Source: Anthonomus grandis grandis
Taxonomy: Eukaryota; Arthropoda; Insecta; Coleoptera; Curculionidae
NCBI RefSeq assembly: GCF_022605725.1
Contig: NC_065548.1
Location: 5,737,644-5,801,643 of the forward strand
Direction: 5' to 3'
DNA length: 64,000 bases
Part shown: in pieces, positions 32,406-44,784 of the stretch
Position numbering within the stretch: the stretch's first letter is position 1
Layout: each line of letters starts with the position of its first letter
The notes under the pieces: generated by a model
The model's database searches: none
What the model saw: only the letters and a program-made list of their open reading frames with translations
What the model was told of the DNA's origin: nothing
Translations under genes and position numbers: made by a program

Positions 32406-33708
32406 GAAAATTGTAGGTTTTTCATGCCTTAAGTAAGTTTTTTTTTCTTTAATGTCAAATGTGTCTTTAAGTTTTTGTAATCGGTTTAAATTTTCTTAAT
32501 TAATGACTATCGGATCCAATAAAGTTATACAAAGATAATGCCAAACTTAGAATGTGTTTAATATCAGTCATAAAGTATTTAGGCCGTATTAATAAAATAA
32601 TTTTTTTTGAAAAAGTGAGTAGAATCTCCTTTAAAGTTACGCATGGAAATTGAAAGTATTATTAATTTTAATTAAAGTAGTGCCAAAGATACACTTGAGT
32701 ATTTATATTTTTATTAAGTAAATGACGTGGTTGTGGGTTCTCTGGCCAAAGACTAAAAAAAATAAGTTTCGTCTACCATTTCAAATTATATTTAATTCAT
32801 CTTCAGGGCTCTACAATAGGATAAATGAAGACGGTGATTTATTAAAATAAATTAATACAGATAGCTAGAGTTAAATATGAAAAAAAATTAGATTAAAATG
32901 TAGTACGGATATAACATTTAAAATAAAAATATAAATTACATTTAGTATCAGTTGAATAGTAAAAAAATAATAAATACACATTTTAAAATTTTCAATCGTA
33001 AAAATCGTCTGTAGTAAGACAGGCTAAAATAAATAAATATAAAAAAGAATAATAAATAACTTATATAAGTCATAGAGCTATAGATTATAAAATATACAAC
33101 AGCAAGAACACGGAAAAGAGACTTACCGAAATTATAGTTGTCGTGTGATATTAAAGATAAAGATTTCATAATTCATAGATATCGGCACAACATGTTTGTG
33201 TACTTAAATTATTATAATATTAGTTGTGAGTATCAACATAAAAAGAACATGAAAAACAAAACAAAATCTGTCATAAAACAAATAGTAAATCGATATAAAT
33301 GGCTTATAAGTGAAAAATTGACTAAATTATAGATTCTTAAGGCTTTACGTAAGATGTTTATCAATGGTAAACGTTAAAATACCCTAGACACTTTTAATAT
33401 TTGTATAAAATAGATATCGTATCCAATAAAGTTATGCATGAATAATTCCAAACTTAGTAATTTTTAACTGTAGTAGTGCCTTTAAGATCAGTCATTATAC
33501 ATTTAAAGCGTATTAATTAGATATATTTTTTTGAAAAAATAAGTATGATATCCATTACAATTATGTATGGAAAAAGCAAGAATTATTAATGTTAATAAAA
33601 GAGTCTGCAGACCCTTGAAAAATTCCATTTTTACTTCTTCTATAATTGGCATAATATCAATTGTAAGTATCAGTATAAAAAATAAAACAAAATCTGTCAT
33701 AAAAAAAT
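32406..33708. other. AT-rich sequence with diverged repeats
   Basis: AAAACAAAATCTGTCATAAA near 33260 and again near 33683, each followed by AAATCGAT, and GTATCCAATAAAGTTAT words near 32510, 33420 and 34320 show old duplication of an ~450-bp unit. Open frames here are short and mirror each other on both strands. Confidence 0.45.
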
Positions 33709-34282
33709 GTAAATCGATACAAATTGCCTGTAAAAGAAAAATTGAAAGAATTGCAGGTTCTGCAGGCCTTATGTAAGATTTATTAGATATTTCAATGTTA
33801 AATGTGTTGAATATTTATGTTTTTAGAGAGTCTGTTTACAAAAGGGAAAAAATTTAAGCATTAAAAAAAATTGACACGAGATTTGCATATCTGGTTTTAA
33901 ACTCGATTACTACACCTGAAATATTTAATGAAATTTTTCTAAAAAATCACTGTTTTTCGTCCATATTATCCAATCTAATAACGCTGTTTTTATACTAAAT
34001 ATTTATATATAAAATTATATCAAATTTAAATAAACAGTGTTATTAAATTTAATATTGAATATATATTTCCTGCAAAAACATTGTTTTTCATAAATACAAC
34101 CCTTATCCCCCCACCCACCCCAAACATTTTTCCAGTAAGAAATTATTTTGAAAAAAATGTAAAATGTAAATCGATATAAATTGCCTGTAAAAGAAAAATT
34201 GAAAGAATTGCAGGTTCTGCAGGCCTTATGTAAGATTTATTAGATATTTCAATGTTAAATGTGTTGAATATTTATGTTTTTA
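33709..34282 (+). repeat. 117-bp direct repeat flanking a Foldback-like fragment
   Basis: 33709-33825 and 34166-34282 are nearly identical (GTAAATCGATA... to ...AATATTTATGTTTTTA; one C/T difference seen). Between them, 33830-34150 is a fragment of the Foldback-like element nearly identical to 30585-30905, including CCCCCCACCCACCCCA. Confidence 0.8.
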
Positions 34283-35200
34283 AAATACCATGATTAGTTT
34301 CAATATTTGTATAAAATAGGTATCGTATCCAATAAAGTTATGCATTGATAATGCCAACTATAGTAATTTTCAGCTTCAGTCTCTTTTTATGAGTTATAGT
34401 ACGATTGCATTCCAATTTTAGGATAACAAGACTATGTTCTATCTTTAAAAAATAAACTTGCCATCAATAGATTAAATAAATTTAAAATTAAAATAATTAG
34501 AATAATTCTTAAAGGTTGACAGACGAACATTTCGAAAAAATTCATTGTCTAATGAGTTACAAATGTATAAAGTATGTAATACTGAACCTTATACTTCAGA
34601 AAAATCATATAAATACACACAGTAATAATTTAAAAATTTAAAAAAATGGGAAATTGAGATTGATATAAAGATTTTAAAAAAACAGAGAATTAGAATGAAA
34701 ATCTAAAAAATATGAGAAAAATAAAATAATCCAATAAATTTGAACAGGAAAAACTCTCAAGAAGAAATGAAAAACTTCAAAGGAGTTAGACACCAAGAAA
34801 ATTCTTAAAAAATTAAATAAATCTAAGGTTTTCTTAGGAAATTCAAGAAAAGCTAAATAAAAACTAAATTTAGAAACAGTAAAACTTAAAAAGATATAAA
34901 ACTTAAGTAAATCCAGAAAAAGTCGACGAAATACAAAAAAGTTCAAGAAACTTTGACTTCTCTTTATTTGGAAAAATCATTTAAAAACTTACCAAAAATA
35001 ATTAAAAAAATTAAAAATTAAGAAGAAAAGGGGATTTTTGGAAAAAAATCAGATAAAGCAAATTAAGAAAAATTAAGTGAAAGCCTGAACAATGTAACAA
35101 AATAGAAAAAAAATAATAACATTTTTCAAAATATAAAAGAATGTAAGATGTAAGATGAAAACTCAATTGGATCTCTTTGAAGTATATCAGTTTAAGAATA
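34283..35200. other. AT-rich, A-run-rich sequence
   Basis: Degenerate AGAAAAA/AAATTAAA text with no supported gene; the frame on the minus strand at 34674-34946 is Phe/Leu-rich because of the A-runs and is rejected. Confidence 0.4.
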
Positions 35201-35204
35201 GCAT

Positions 35205-35870
35205 TCTTTAGAGCTCATCAAAATTCACAGAAACAATTTTTTGAACCCTATTTTCTTAAAAATTCACTGTTTTATAAGTAATACTACAATTTCATTTTAC
35301 TTTCCACTGTAGATTAACGCAGCCAAGTTCTATAATGAAAAAAAATATTTGGCATCAATAGTTCAAGTAGAAAATTTTTTAGAGCTCGTCAAACTTCATA
35401 GAAGCTAATTTTTGAACAGTATTTTCTAAAAAATTGACTGTTTTATACGTTGTTCTATGATTTTACACTTATTTGCACTATAGGTTTATGGGACCATGTT
35501 TTACATTATAAAAATTATTTGGCATTAAAAATTTAAGCAAAACATTTTTTACAGCTTACCAAAGCTCACAGGAGCAAATTTTTGAACACTATTTCCTAAA
35601 ATATTAACGGTTTTATAAGTTATGAAACAATTTTACCGTACTAGGTTAACAGGAAAATGTGTTTTAGTGGAAAAATATTTGGTGTTAATTGTTCAAATAA
35701 AACATTATTTGGAGCTCGTCAAAGTTCCCAAAAGCCAATTTTTAGTCATTATTCACTTAAAAATTCAAGGTTTAATGAGATATAGTACAATATTAATCGT
35801 ATTCCCAGTGTACAGTACTTTTTGTGCAGATTAATAAAACTATGTTCTATACTGAAGAGAATTTAGTTTA
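35205..35870 (+). repeat. Four-unit ~170-bp tandem array, forward
   Basis: GAGCTC-type marks lie at 35211, 35382, 35552 (variant CAGCTT) and 35712. Each unit has TTAGAGCTCGTCAAA, GAAGCTAATTTTTGAACA, TTTTCTAAAAAATT, ACTGTTTTATA, a CACTATAGGTTTAT word and AAAATATTTGGCAT. The reverse complement of this unit forms the array at 37.15-37.99 kb. Confidence 0.7.
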
Positions 35871-37145
35871 GTCTGATAAAACAACAATATATTAACCTCA
35901 ATAGTGATTTTGTAGATTAATCTGCCCTGAATCAGTATAAAAACATTTTTCTTCTTACTTTATCAAGAAAATTAATTTAAAGCTTTTGTTTATGTTATAA
36001 TTGGCATTTTCTCATGATCTTTTAATCCCCTTAAGCATTTATAAGACGAACATTTAAGACTTATAAAATAAAATTTATACGAAGGTTCAGGTGTGCTTCT
36101 TCGTTGAAACTCTCATTAACCCTCCTAGACAACCGTGGTAAAGAAATCGGTACAAATCAAGTGATTAAAATCGAATCAACAATTACAGATAAAAATCTAC
36201 TTAAGTACCGCCGTAAGGTCGGCACACTTTTACACCCTTTCCTTATAAAAAAAAACTAATTTAACCACCTGTTCTCGATCTAATAAAAAAGGGTGGCTTT
36301 TTACCCTATTATTAACTTCACCGACAAACAAGCCGCTAGGGGTACAATCGCGGTAAATAAAATCACTTTTATTTAACCATTGTGGTTATTTCGTGGTCAT
36401 ATTTCGAATTATTAGTAGCGGTGACTCTTTGGTGAAACTTGCCGGAGACGGGTTGCACCTGTGCATCTTCACTTCAAAGAATTAAATAGTCAGATGTTTT
36501 ATGTAACAAATTGATTTTATTAATTAAATGTATAAAAAGAACACTCATATTTTAAATGGGTGTGATGCTCAATTTCTAAGACAATTTAAACGATTTGCTA
36601 AAATTATCTTGCCGCTTTGTTGACTATTTAATAATTGTTTTTTTTTGTTGATAACCATGTGTAGGTCAATATGAGTTACTGCAATGAGAACTATATCAAT
36701 AGTTTTATTTATTTGGGGTCGATGGCCTCGTACCACCACTTTGATACCTAGAAAATAGATATTTATGAAAAATACGTAATTGCAATCATTATTTTGTATA
36801 CTAATCTTTCAACTTGTCTTTGATTATATATTTTTAGCAGCTGTAGTAGAGCTTGTTAATTTTTTTGTTGAAATTAGTTGCAATTGTTTTAAATGTTTTA
36901 AAAAAATTGTTTTTTTTTTATCAATTAGTTAAAATGATGTTTATTTCCATTTTTCAGGCATTCATAGTTTTAATTTTACACTTTAAAGTAGTTTTTACTG
37001 CACATTCTTAAGTCAATTATTTATTTTTTAATTCACGCTTTTTTAAGGCTCATATTTAAAATTGTTTAAGCAAAATAAAATAAAGAATTCAATATTTTAA
37101 TGGAGATGACACTCATTTTCTTAAAAAATATATGTTTTTATCTCA
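35871..37145. other. Spacer between divergent arrays, with GC-richer core
   Basis: At 36040-36480 is a single-copy, GC-richer block (TTAAGTACCGCCGTAAGGTC; GCCGCTAGGGGTACAATCG). No exon or RNA gene recognised. The rest is AT-rich. Confidence 0.35.
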
Positions 37146-37149
37146 GCTT

Positions 37150-37990
37150 GGAGCAGGTTTAACTTTGACGAATTGTATAAACTTTTATATTTATACTAGT
37201 AATACAAAATATTTTTTTAATGTCAAATATGGTTCTGCTAACTTATAGAGAAAATTAGAATAAAAATCATACTAAAACTTATAAAACACAGAATTTTAGG
37301 TAAATAGTGTCCAAAAGTTGGCTTTTGCAAATTTTGACCAGCTCTATTGAACTATTGATGCCAATTATTTTTTCTAGTGTAGGATATAGTCCTATAAACT
37401 TATAGAGCAAATTGTAGTAAAATCATATTATAACTTAAAAAAAAAGGAATTTATTTAGGAAATAATTTGCAAAAAACGTTTTCTGTAAATATTGGCGAGC
37501 TCTAAATAATTTATATTTAAATAATTGATCCTAAATATTTTTTTAGTGTAGAATATAGTTTCATTCAAATGTTATGAATATATAGTTCAATTCATAGAAA
37601 GAGCAGTGAAATCGCACTATAACTTATAAAACAGTAGTAGGTTCAACTTTGATAAATTGTATTAACTTTTATACTTAAAGTAATAATGAAAAAGATTTTT
37701 TTTAATGTAAAATATGGTCCTGGTAAGCTATAGAGAAAAGTAGAATAAAATTAAACTATCACATATAAAACAGTAAATTTATTAGAAAATAGTGTTCAAA
37801 AAATTGCTTCGATAAACTTTAACGAGCCTTAAAAAATGTTTTACTTAAAATATTGATGCAAAATATTTTTTCTAGTATGGAACATGGTCTCATTAACTAA
37901 TAGGATAAATAAGAGTAAAATCGCAATATAACTTATAAGACAGTGAATTTTTTAGGAAGAGCGTTTAAAAATTGGCTTCTGTAACCGTTT
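37150..37990 (-). repeat. ~155-175-bp tandem array, reverse orientation
   Basis: Inverted counterparts of the 35.2-kb unit: marks (GAGCTC or variants) near 37340, 37497 and 37824, with degenerate units near 37160 and 37650. Shared words, read on the plus strand: AATATGGTCC, TATAACTTATAAAACAGT, TAGGAAATA, GTTCAAAAATTGGCTTC-like. Confidence 0.65.
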
Positions 37991-37999
37991 CTGTAACTT

Positions 38000-40150
38000 G
38001 ATTTTTTTAAACGATAGGCCAGACAAATAATTAATTGCATTTAATCTTTTATGAAATACATTTATTATTAATTTAAAAATAATCGTTTTCTGCTTAAGAC
38101 AACTTTTTATAGTGAATTATAGACTTTTAAAATCAATACTGAGATAAATATCATATTACAGTGTTAGGGCAGACAATATTTTTTTACTTTTTGCAAAAAT
38201 ATCTTTAAAATCACTGTTGGGATATAAATCTTATAGCATTTATTCTAATGAGGGAAAAAATTTACTGCTTATTAGTGCAGGAGCTTTCAAAATCACTGAT
38301 AAGATAAATGGAAATTATCCACTGCCTATATCGTATAATCATTCCTTTATTAATATTTTAAGTAATTTTCTCACGAGTTTTTGTGGTCTAAATAATAAAA
38401 TTTTTTTAAGAAAATGCGTATGATCTCCATTTAAGTTATGCACGGAAAATGCAAATTTGGTAATTTTAATACCGTCTCTCTATTACTACAACTAGGTAGC
38501 TTAAAAATTGTAATTTTTGAGGTAGTATATAAAGTATATAAAACTATTTTTAACTGTTTAACAATAAGTGGAAAAAATTATTTTGTCAATAAAAATTATA
38601 ATCATTGACGAGAAAAAAATAGAATCGATTCCAGTAAAATCACTGTTGACATAAATATATTGATAAATAATAATAAACGTATGTCTCTTTTTATATTAAT
38701 TTATAAACTTTTAAGTATATCATTAAAATAAATATAATTTTACAGGCATAAAATATATTTATCATTAAAATAAATGAAATATTCCAGGCAAAGAAAATAT
38801 ATGTATATTGATTATGAATTTATCTTTAAAATCGCTGCTGAGATTGTTCTTATGCTGTTTTAAAAAATTTGTTGATATTTATTTTGTAACTGATTCTAAG
38901 CAAAATAATGTTTTTAAAATCACTAAATTCATTTATTAACTATTGAAAGCACTGTTGTGATCAATGTAATGTAGCCAGAAAACTGACAATTAAAAAAATT
39001 TTTTATGAATAGCGTCGATTTTAACCTGTTGAGCTTAATTTGTAGCGTTTTATAAAATATTTTTTCTTTGTTATTATTATTATTAATATCAAACATTTTT
39101 CAGTACTTACACTTTAAATATCTATAATTATTTAATATATTAATTTATTATACGTTTTTTTTTTAAATTCATTAATGATTTTTGTTCACTTAAACACTTG
39201 TAACTGAGCACCTACCTTTAACTTAACAATTTTTAGTAATTTATAGTAAAAAAAAAATATTTCTGAATATAAATAAGGTCCAAACTAGAATTGTAACCAA
39301 ACCAACTCAACTCATTTAGGATTTTCATAAAAAAAACTATATTTACTTACTAAGTATACACCTAACCACGTTTACACCCATATTAGATTTTATACACTGC
39401 AAGAAGTAACTAAAAGTGACCATCTATAAGTTACGTCTAACACTAAGAAAACTGCATTGCACACCCCACTTTTATACACCGATTTCTGCATACGTAAACA
39501 ATATAAATAAATATTTTTTTCCAACAAAAATAGATAATTTTAATAAAATAACTAATTAAAAAAAAAAAAGAAAATCGAGAGATCCTTTGATGTGACCGCT
39601 CCCGTTGCACATCCAAAACCACGTGGTTCATCACCAGTTTACACCTGTAAAAGGTGTTTTTTTGCGATACCTACATCGAATTCATGTTTATTAAAACAAG
39701 AATTTTTCAAAAGATTTCAGGTGATTTCGGGTAGTCATAACAGACAGCCTTCAGGTACATCAGGTGTTATTACATAGAAAATTCTCACCATTACATAGGA
39801 TTATAACAATAATAATTAATTATTATATTTGAATAACTTATTGACCTATAAGATAACAAATGAATCATTATATGGTAAAATCTATTGATCTAGAAGTCAT
39901 TTTTTCCTTTTGTTTTGTTGACAAACTGAACTAGTTTTAAAATGAGAACGTCAAAACACTCTTTTAGGGCCTACAGATTTAGGACTTAGGGATTTAATGT
40001 ACTCTTATTATTTGATTTATAGTATTATGTTCAATAGTGCAAACGAGGGTTCAGAGGTCAGCGCATGCACTTGTTTTGGAAAATAATTGTTAAATGATAT
40101 AAAAATATGTTGGTTTAAGCTTCCTGTACAAGTAAGTAGATATTTTGTTA
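38000..40150. other. AT-rich unassigned sequence
   Basis: Contains the second inverted 19-bp motif copy (TCCATTTAAGTTATGCA at 38426-38442) and a small GC-richer patch at 39585-39780. Phrases such as AAAATCACTGTTGGGATAAA/AAATCACTGATAAGATAAA (38200-38950) recur loosely. No gene supported. Confidence 0.4.
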
Positions 40151-40154
40151 CTTT

Positions 40155-41130
40155 TATTCATAGAATTACGAAAATTAGTTAATTATTGTTGGCCTTTAAC
40201 ATTTATTAGGCCACCGAAGTGGTGCAAAGAGAATGACTAAGAATGCTTATCTTATATAAGAACGATTGGAAGAAAGAGAAAGAGGGAGAGTTTATTATGT
40301 GCATCACTAGATGAGTAAAATAATAGAAACCTCAATTTTTCTATTCAAAATCTAAAATGGAAAGTACTAAAATTGTTGTTTTACGAGTTTTCTTATTCAG
40401 TTTTCTTGAGCCTTTATTCAATATTTGTCAGTCTTTTCGATTTTCTTGTTTATAATTTTAATTATTTTGCTACTTTATTTGTTCTTTTGTTATTCTGTTT
40501 TTCAATTTATTATCCATTTAACAGGAGAGCCATAATTTATTAAATAGTATAGAAATTGTTTTGTATGAAGGCAAGGGGATACTAAACTCAACTCTCAAGA
40601 TCTTAATTCTAGAGTACTTCTTAGACATCATAACGCTTTTTGAATATAATAGAGACCACACTATTTTATTATCATTCTCTATGACAGAGATAAAACAAAC
40701 ATTAACCTTTTACTTACAAAGTGTACATTTAAAGGCAAGATATTGTTTAATTGCTTCATAGAATTAATGATTTTTGTTAATTATTATTAACCTTTAACGC
40801 TTATCGAGCCACCAAAGTAGCGTGGATTATTAGAAAAATTTAATTTTTCGAAATTATTAAAAACAATGAAATGAGAATGACTAATATGGTTTATCTAGAG
40901 AGAGAGCTTATCAGTCATTAATATCAAAACAGTGAATTAAAAAGAGAGGAAATTTGAGCCAATGTTCATAGATTATTATGGAATTATTAAAAAAATATAA
41001 AAGTGCAAAAGTTTAATTTTTAAAAGGTTATCACTGCTTTATTGGTTTTGTTCATAGAATTAACGATTTTTGTTAATTATTTTTGGCCTTTAACATTTAG
41101 CAGGCTACCAAAGTAGTATCGGTCATTAAA
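40155..41130 (+). repeat. Three diverged copies of a TAGAATTAACGATTTTTGTT block
   Basis: Blocks near 40160, 40757 and 41050 share ATAGAATTA, GTTAATTATT, CCTTTAAC, GGCCACCGAAGT-like and later ATGAGAATGACTAA/GAGAAAGAG words. Spacing is ~597 and ~293, suggesting a ~300-bp unit with one unit decayed. Confidence 0.55.
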
Positions 41131-42229
41131 AACGAGTGAAAAAATTATAGACGATGAGAAAGAGAAAGTTTATCAGCGTCCACTAGTTCAGTCTCACTTG
41201 GTTGTATTAGATAAGTGAATTGGAAAGAAAAGAAAGATGAGCAGATTAAGAAGCTCTAGCAGAAAATTAATTTAAGGAAAATAATACTAAATAAAGAATT
41301 AGAAATGAAATTCATTGTAAGTAACTTAGCATAAGCTATCTTAAAGGCAATTTATAAATGTATAAAATGAATGATTAAAAAATAAATGAATTTTCAATAG
41401 GTGCAAAAAATTTAAAATAAATGAAACATTAATAACAAAAAAAATTAAATTGAAAGAAAATAAGTAATGAAACAAAATAGGTTGCAGGTTTTTTTGCAAT
41501 TTTCTTAAAAAAACTTCAAAAAATTGGACTCTTAATTTTTAGAGTGTATTCTGTTATATAAGAATTATTTAATTTTTCAACGCACTTTTATGTTAAAAAA
41601 AAATATAAACAAAAATTTGGTAGGTGGTCGAACTTTTCAACAAAATATTTGTGACTCGTTCCTTTGAATAAATAACACACACAATATGGTCTATAAATTT
41701 TATTTTTAATTTTCTTAGGATTCCGGGTAAATAACATTATTATTTTGTTCATTAAAATGTTATTTTTCGGTATTATAGTGATTTTACGCAAAAATGTTTG
41801 TGTAATGTCCGATTGACTGGTCAAAGCCTAAAGTGCAAGAAACGATTTGGAAAAGTTTGGTGAAAACTTCAGTTTTATACGTCAATCATAACATTCGTGT
41901 AAATATTTAAATAGGTCATTGTTTTTCATCTCTATTATAACAATACTCCTATTTGTTAAAAATATTTTAAGAAAAATAAAAAAATATTAAAAATTGGCAT
42001 TAATTAAAAAAAAATCTCTGCAGTAAATGTTACGAAAAATATACCAAGTGGGGCTTATCAATTAACCTATCAAAAATAGAGTATGCAGTGAAGGGGAGAT
42101 CAAGGATAGGGTTAAGATCTAAGGTAAACACAAATCGCAAATACTGAGTGCTATAAATGACACTAGCTGTCATAGTGAGAATACAACGGAAATAGCAATT
42201 TGAATTAAACAAGATAATTTAGTTATCTC
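41131..42229. other. AT-rich unassigned sequence
   Basis: No gene or delimited repeat seen. Frames at 41588-41824 and 42030-42212 have no domain, promoter or splice context. Confidence 0.4.
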
Positions 42230-42814
42230 AAGCAACATATCATATTATTATTATTATTATCCTTGAATATATAAATTTGTACAACGAGTTTTTAGTAAAT
42301 TTTTGATTTTGGTATATTGATCAACCGTATATGGTCAAGGGATATTTGTTAAACTGTAGAATATACGTATATTATATAAGATTCTGCTTATAATAGGGAA
42401 CAAATTTCGGCATTTAAAAAAATTGACACGGGATTTAAGGAAATTCTTCTGAAAAATCAGTGTTTTTCTACTCAATATTTATACAGGGTCCCCACCAAAA
42501 GTCTGGAAAAAATCTCCAGGACATTCCCGGACATTTTTTTACAATAATGCATCAGTTTTTGTGAGACCATCAATTTTATAAACTGAAAATGTTTAAGGTA
42601 AAGGTTTAGTTTTTAGTAAAGGTAGGCAAAGGTGTCATAAGAAAAAAAAAGAAGAAAAACACAGAATTCATAAATAGTTATATTTAAACGCCTACATTTA
42701 CAGTCTATTTTTAACTTTTAAGAACTGCAAAAAACGCTTTTAAAAAAACTTAACCAACTTTTATATTAAAAACCTATTATGTAAAAGTATACACAAAAAC
42801 AGAAAAATATAATA

Positions 42815-43319
42815 TTAAATATTTTTTTGTAAAAGTTTAATTTTCTGATTTAAGGAGTCAAGCTCTAAAGAGTGCTCATTATTAATATTTTGCTTTTTTG
42901 TTTGTAATTCTTTTATGTTGGTCCTCCGATATTCTTTTTTCGGCTTTTTGTTTTTGTTCCAAATTTTCAGATTTTTTTTATCTTCCAGATACTGTTTATA
43001 TTTAAACAGTATTTGGAAGTATGTTTCATATTTAAGAGCACCCTTCTGCGCTATCTTTGAGAAAGTCGCAGACAAAAATTTTTACCACTTGCTGCAGCTT
43101 TTTTAAAAAAAATTGTTGTCTCAAACCCTAAATCAAGCTTCTGAGTGGAAGAAATATCGATTTATTCGAAAGATCAATCGAAATTAATTTTTTAAGATTA
43201 TTAGACCAACAGCAAGCTAAGGTCTCCGCAAACAAATGGCATAACAGGATCATTAGTTTGGTCAAAAACGGTTCAAGCAATGACGCTACCAGTGCAAAAA
43301 ACGCTATTTTAGCTTGCAC
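42815..43319 (-). pseudogene. hAT-like transposase, C-terminal pieces
   Basis: Two minus-strand frames: 43128-43319 (AKIAFFALVASLLEPFLTKL...) and 42815-43075 (a Lys/Asn-rich tail, KNLKIWNKNKKPKKEYRRT). They lie downstream of the core domain and continue the same reading with a frame break between them. By position this is the region before and including the end of the transposase; the Lys-rich tail may be coiled coil. Confidence 0.55.
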
Positions 43320-43340
43320 GAGAGGATCCTTTAAACCCTG

Positions 43341-44233
43341 CTAGAAATTTTTTATTGAAGTCGTCTGCGGCAATCGTACACTAGGATGTTCTACATAATT
43401 TTTAACTTTCTCAAAAATATCTAATGCTCTTCTGGCTGCCTTGTAACCTTCTACCCAACGTGTCTGACAGAACTTGAACGGAAATATTCTATTTGAGTCG
43501 GTTAAACTTAAAAAAGATAAATACATATATTAAAAAAATAAAATATATATACCCACATACCTATATCAAATTATATTTAGAAAAATTTAAGAATTTCTGA
43601 AAATATGTTTTTATAATAGGACACTCGCTGTAACTTAACTTATTGTACTTAAAATTACTTATTAACTTTAGAATTCTGCTATTTTATATACAAAAATAAA
43701 AAACAAGTTGCTAGGAAAAAAATTATAAATTTTTTTTTGAAACAATTTAAATTTTTATATACCAAAACTTATTACAAAATCTCACCTAAATAATCACTGT
43801 GACGTGCTGGCGAATCTTTAAAAAGATAATACAATCCAATTAAGAAACTGTTAACTGACCAGCCACTTGCTTTGTGCCCTGATTGTAAAGAACTATGAAC
43901 CACATGTAATCCACAGATTCCAATATCGATCAATTTGCTAGATTCTTCCAGGAAATCTTTAAGTAGTCTATACAGTTTTATGTGTACGTTGGGTTTATCC
44001 ATTGAAATTTGCGTCATTTTGCTAGCATCCAAATTCCAAGACTTCAAACCTCGTAAAAGGTTTGAAGTCTTGTTGAAGTTGAAGTTTTAATAAATTTAAG
44101 TCAAGTACATTGTTTCGCACTGCTCAGTATTTTTATTTAAAAACCGTATAGCGATGTCCATTTGGCCCCTTTGAGATATTTTGTTTAAATGATTCATCAA
44201 AGGAAATAGTGTAGTAGTCTAAGTCTCAAAAAA
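43341..44233 (-). pseudogene. hAT-like transposase, catalytic-core pieces
   Basis: Minus strand. 43772-44047 carries KLIDIGICGLHVVHSSLQSG and FKDSPARHSDYLGEI; 43341-43526 carries FPFKFCQTRWVEGYKAARRA. CGLHVVH, DSPAR and KFC-x-TRWVE are hallmarks of a hAT-related transposase family spread in insects and cnidarians. The ~250 bp between the pieces is very AT-rich and begins with a GGTGAGA donor-like site, so it may have been an intron. The part from 44050 to 44233 still reads in pieces (FPLMNHLNKISQRGQMDIAI) with stops. A perfect 15-bp inverted repeat at 44037-44072 interrupts it. Confidence 0.7.
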
Positions 44234-44784
44234 TCATCTTTGAAATATTCTGCCAATCCAAAATTGTATAAATATGCAGCTTGTGGATCCCAGCTGCATT
44301 GATTTTGCTATTTCCGAATCAGGAAACATTGACTGGAATAATGGGACACTTTTATTTACACTATTAATTAAGCCATGGATGTCTATTAAATGTAACAACC
44401 ATAATATTTGAGCTCTTAACACAGAAACATCATCTTTGTAAAAAGTAGTAATTGTCACTTTGTCTGTTTTTTTTTCAGTGCCAGAGGTACTGGCCTTGGG
44501 CACAGCTTCAACGTCTTTACGTGTATCTTTGGGTTTATTTAAAAATGTAGTTAATACATTTTTTTAATACTTTCCATACCTTTTAGTTTGGAGGTGTGTG
44601 TCTTTAACTTTTTTATGTGGCTCACCACTGTCTGCCTTCCCATATTACTAAAATTAAAGTTTTTTTTGCACAGCAAACATCGAAAAGAACTTTTATCACA
44701 AGGTACAGAAGAAATATTGATATTCCCACCAAATTCAGCGTCTTCGAGCCACTCATCCAAAAAACATGTTTTTCTAGGAGCCAT
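44234..44784 (-). pseudogene. hAT-like transposase, N-terminal zinc-finger region, frameshifted
   Basis: Start ATG near 44782-44784: MAPRKTCFLDEWLEDAEFGG. A BED/C2H2-like finger follows (CLLCKKNFNFSNMGRQTVVS, then H and KTH), the DNA-binding part of such transposases. At an A-run near 44553-44560 the frame shifts; the next frame reads NVLTTFLNKPKDTRKDVEAV, then PKASTSGTEKKTDKVTITTF, as in the family's Ser/Thr linker, to a stop at 44234. Confidence 0.7.
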
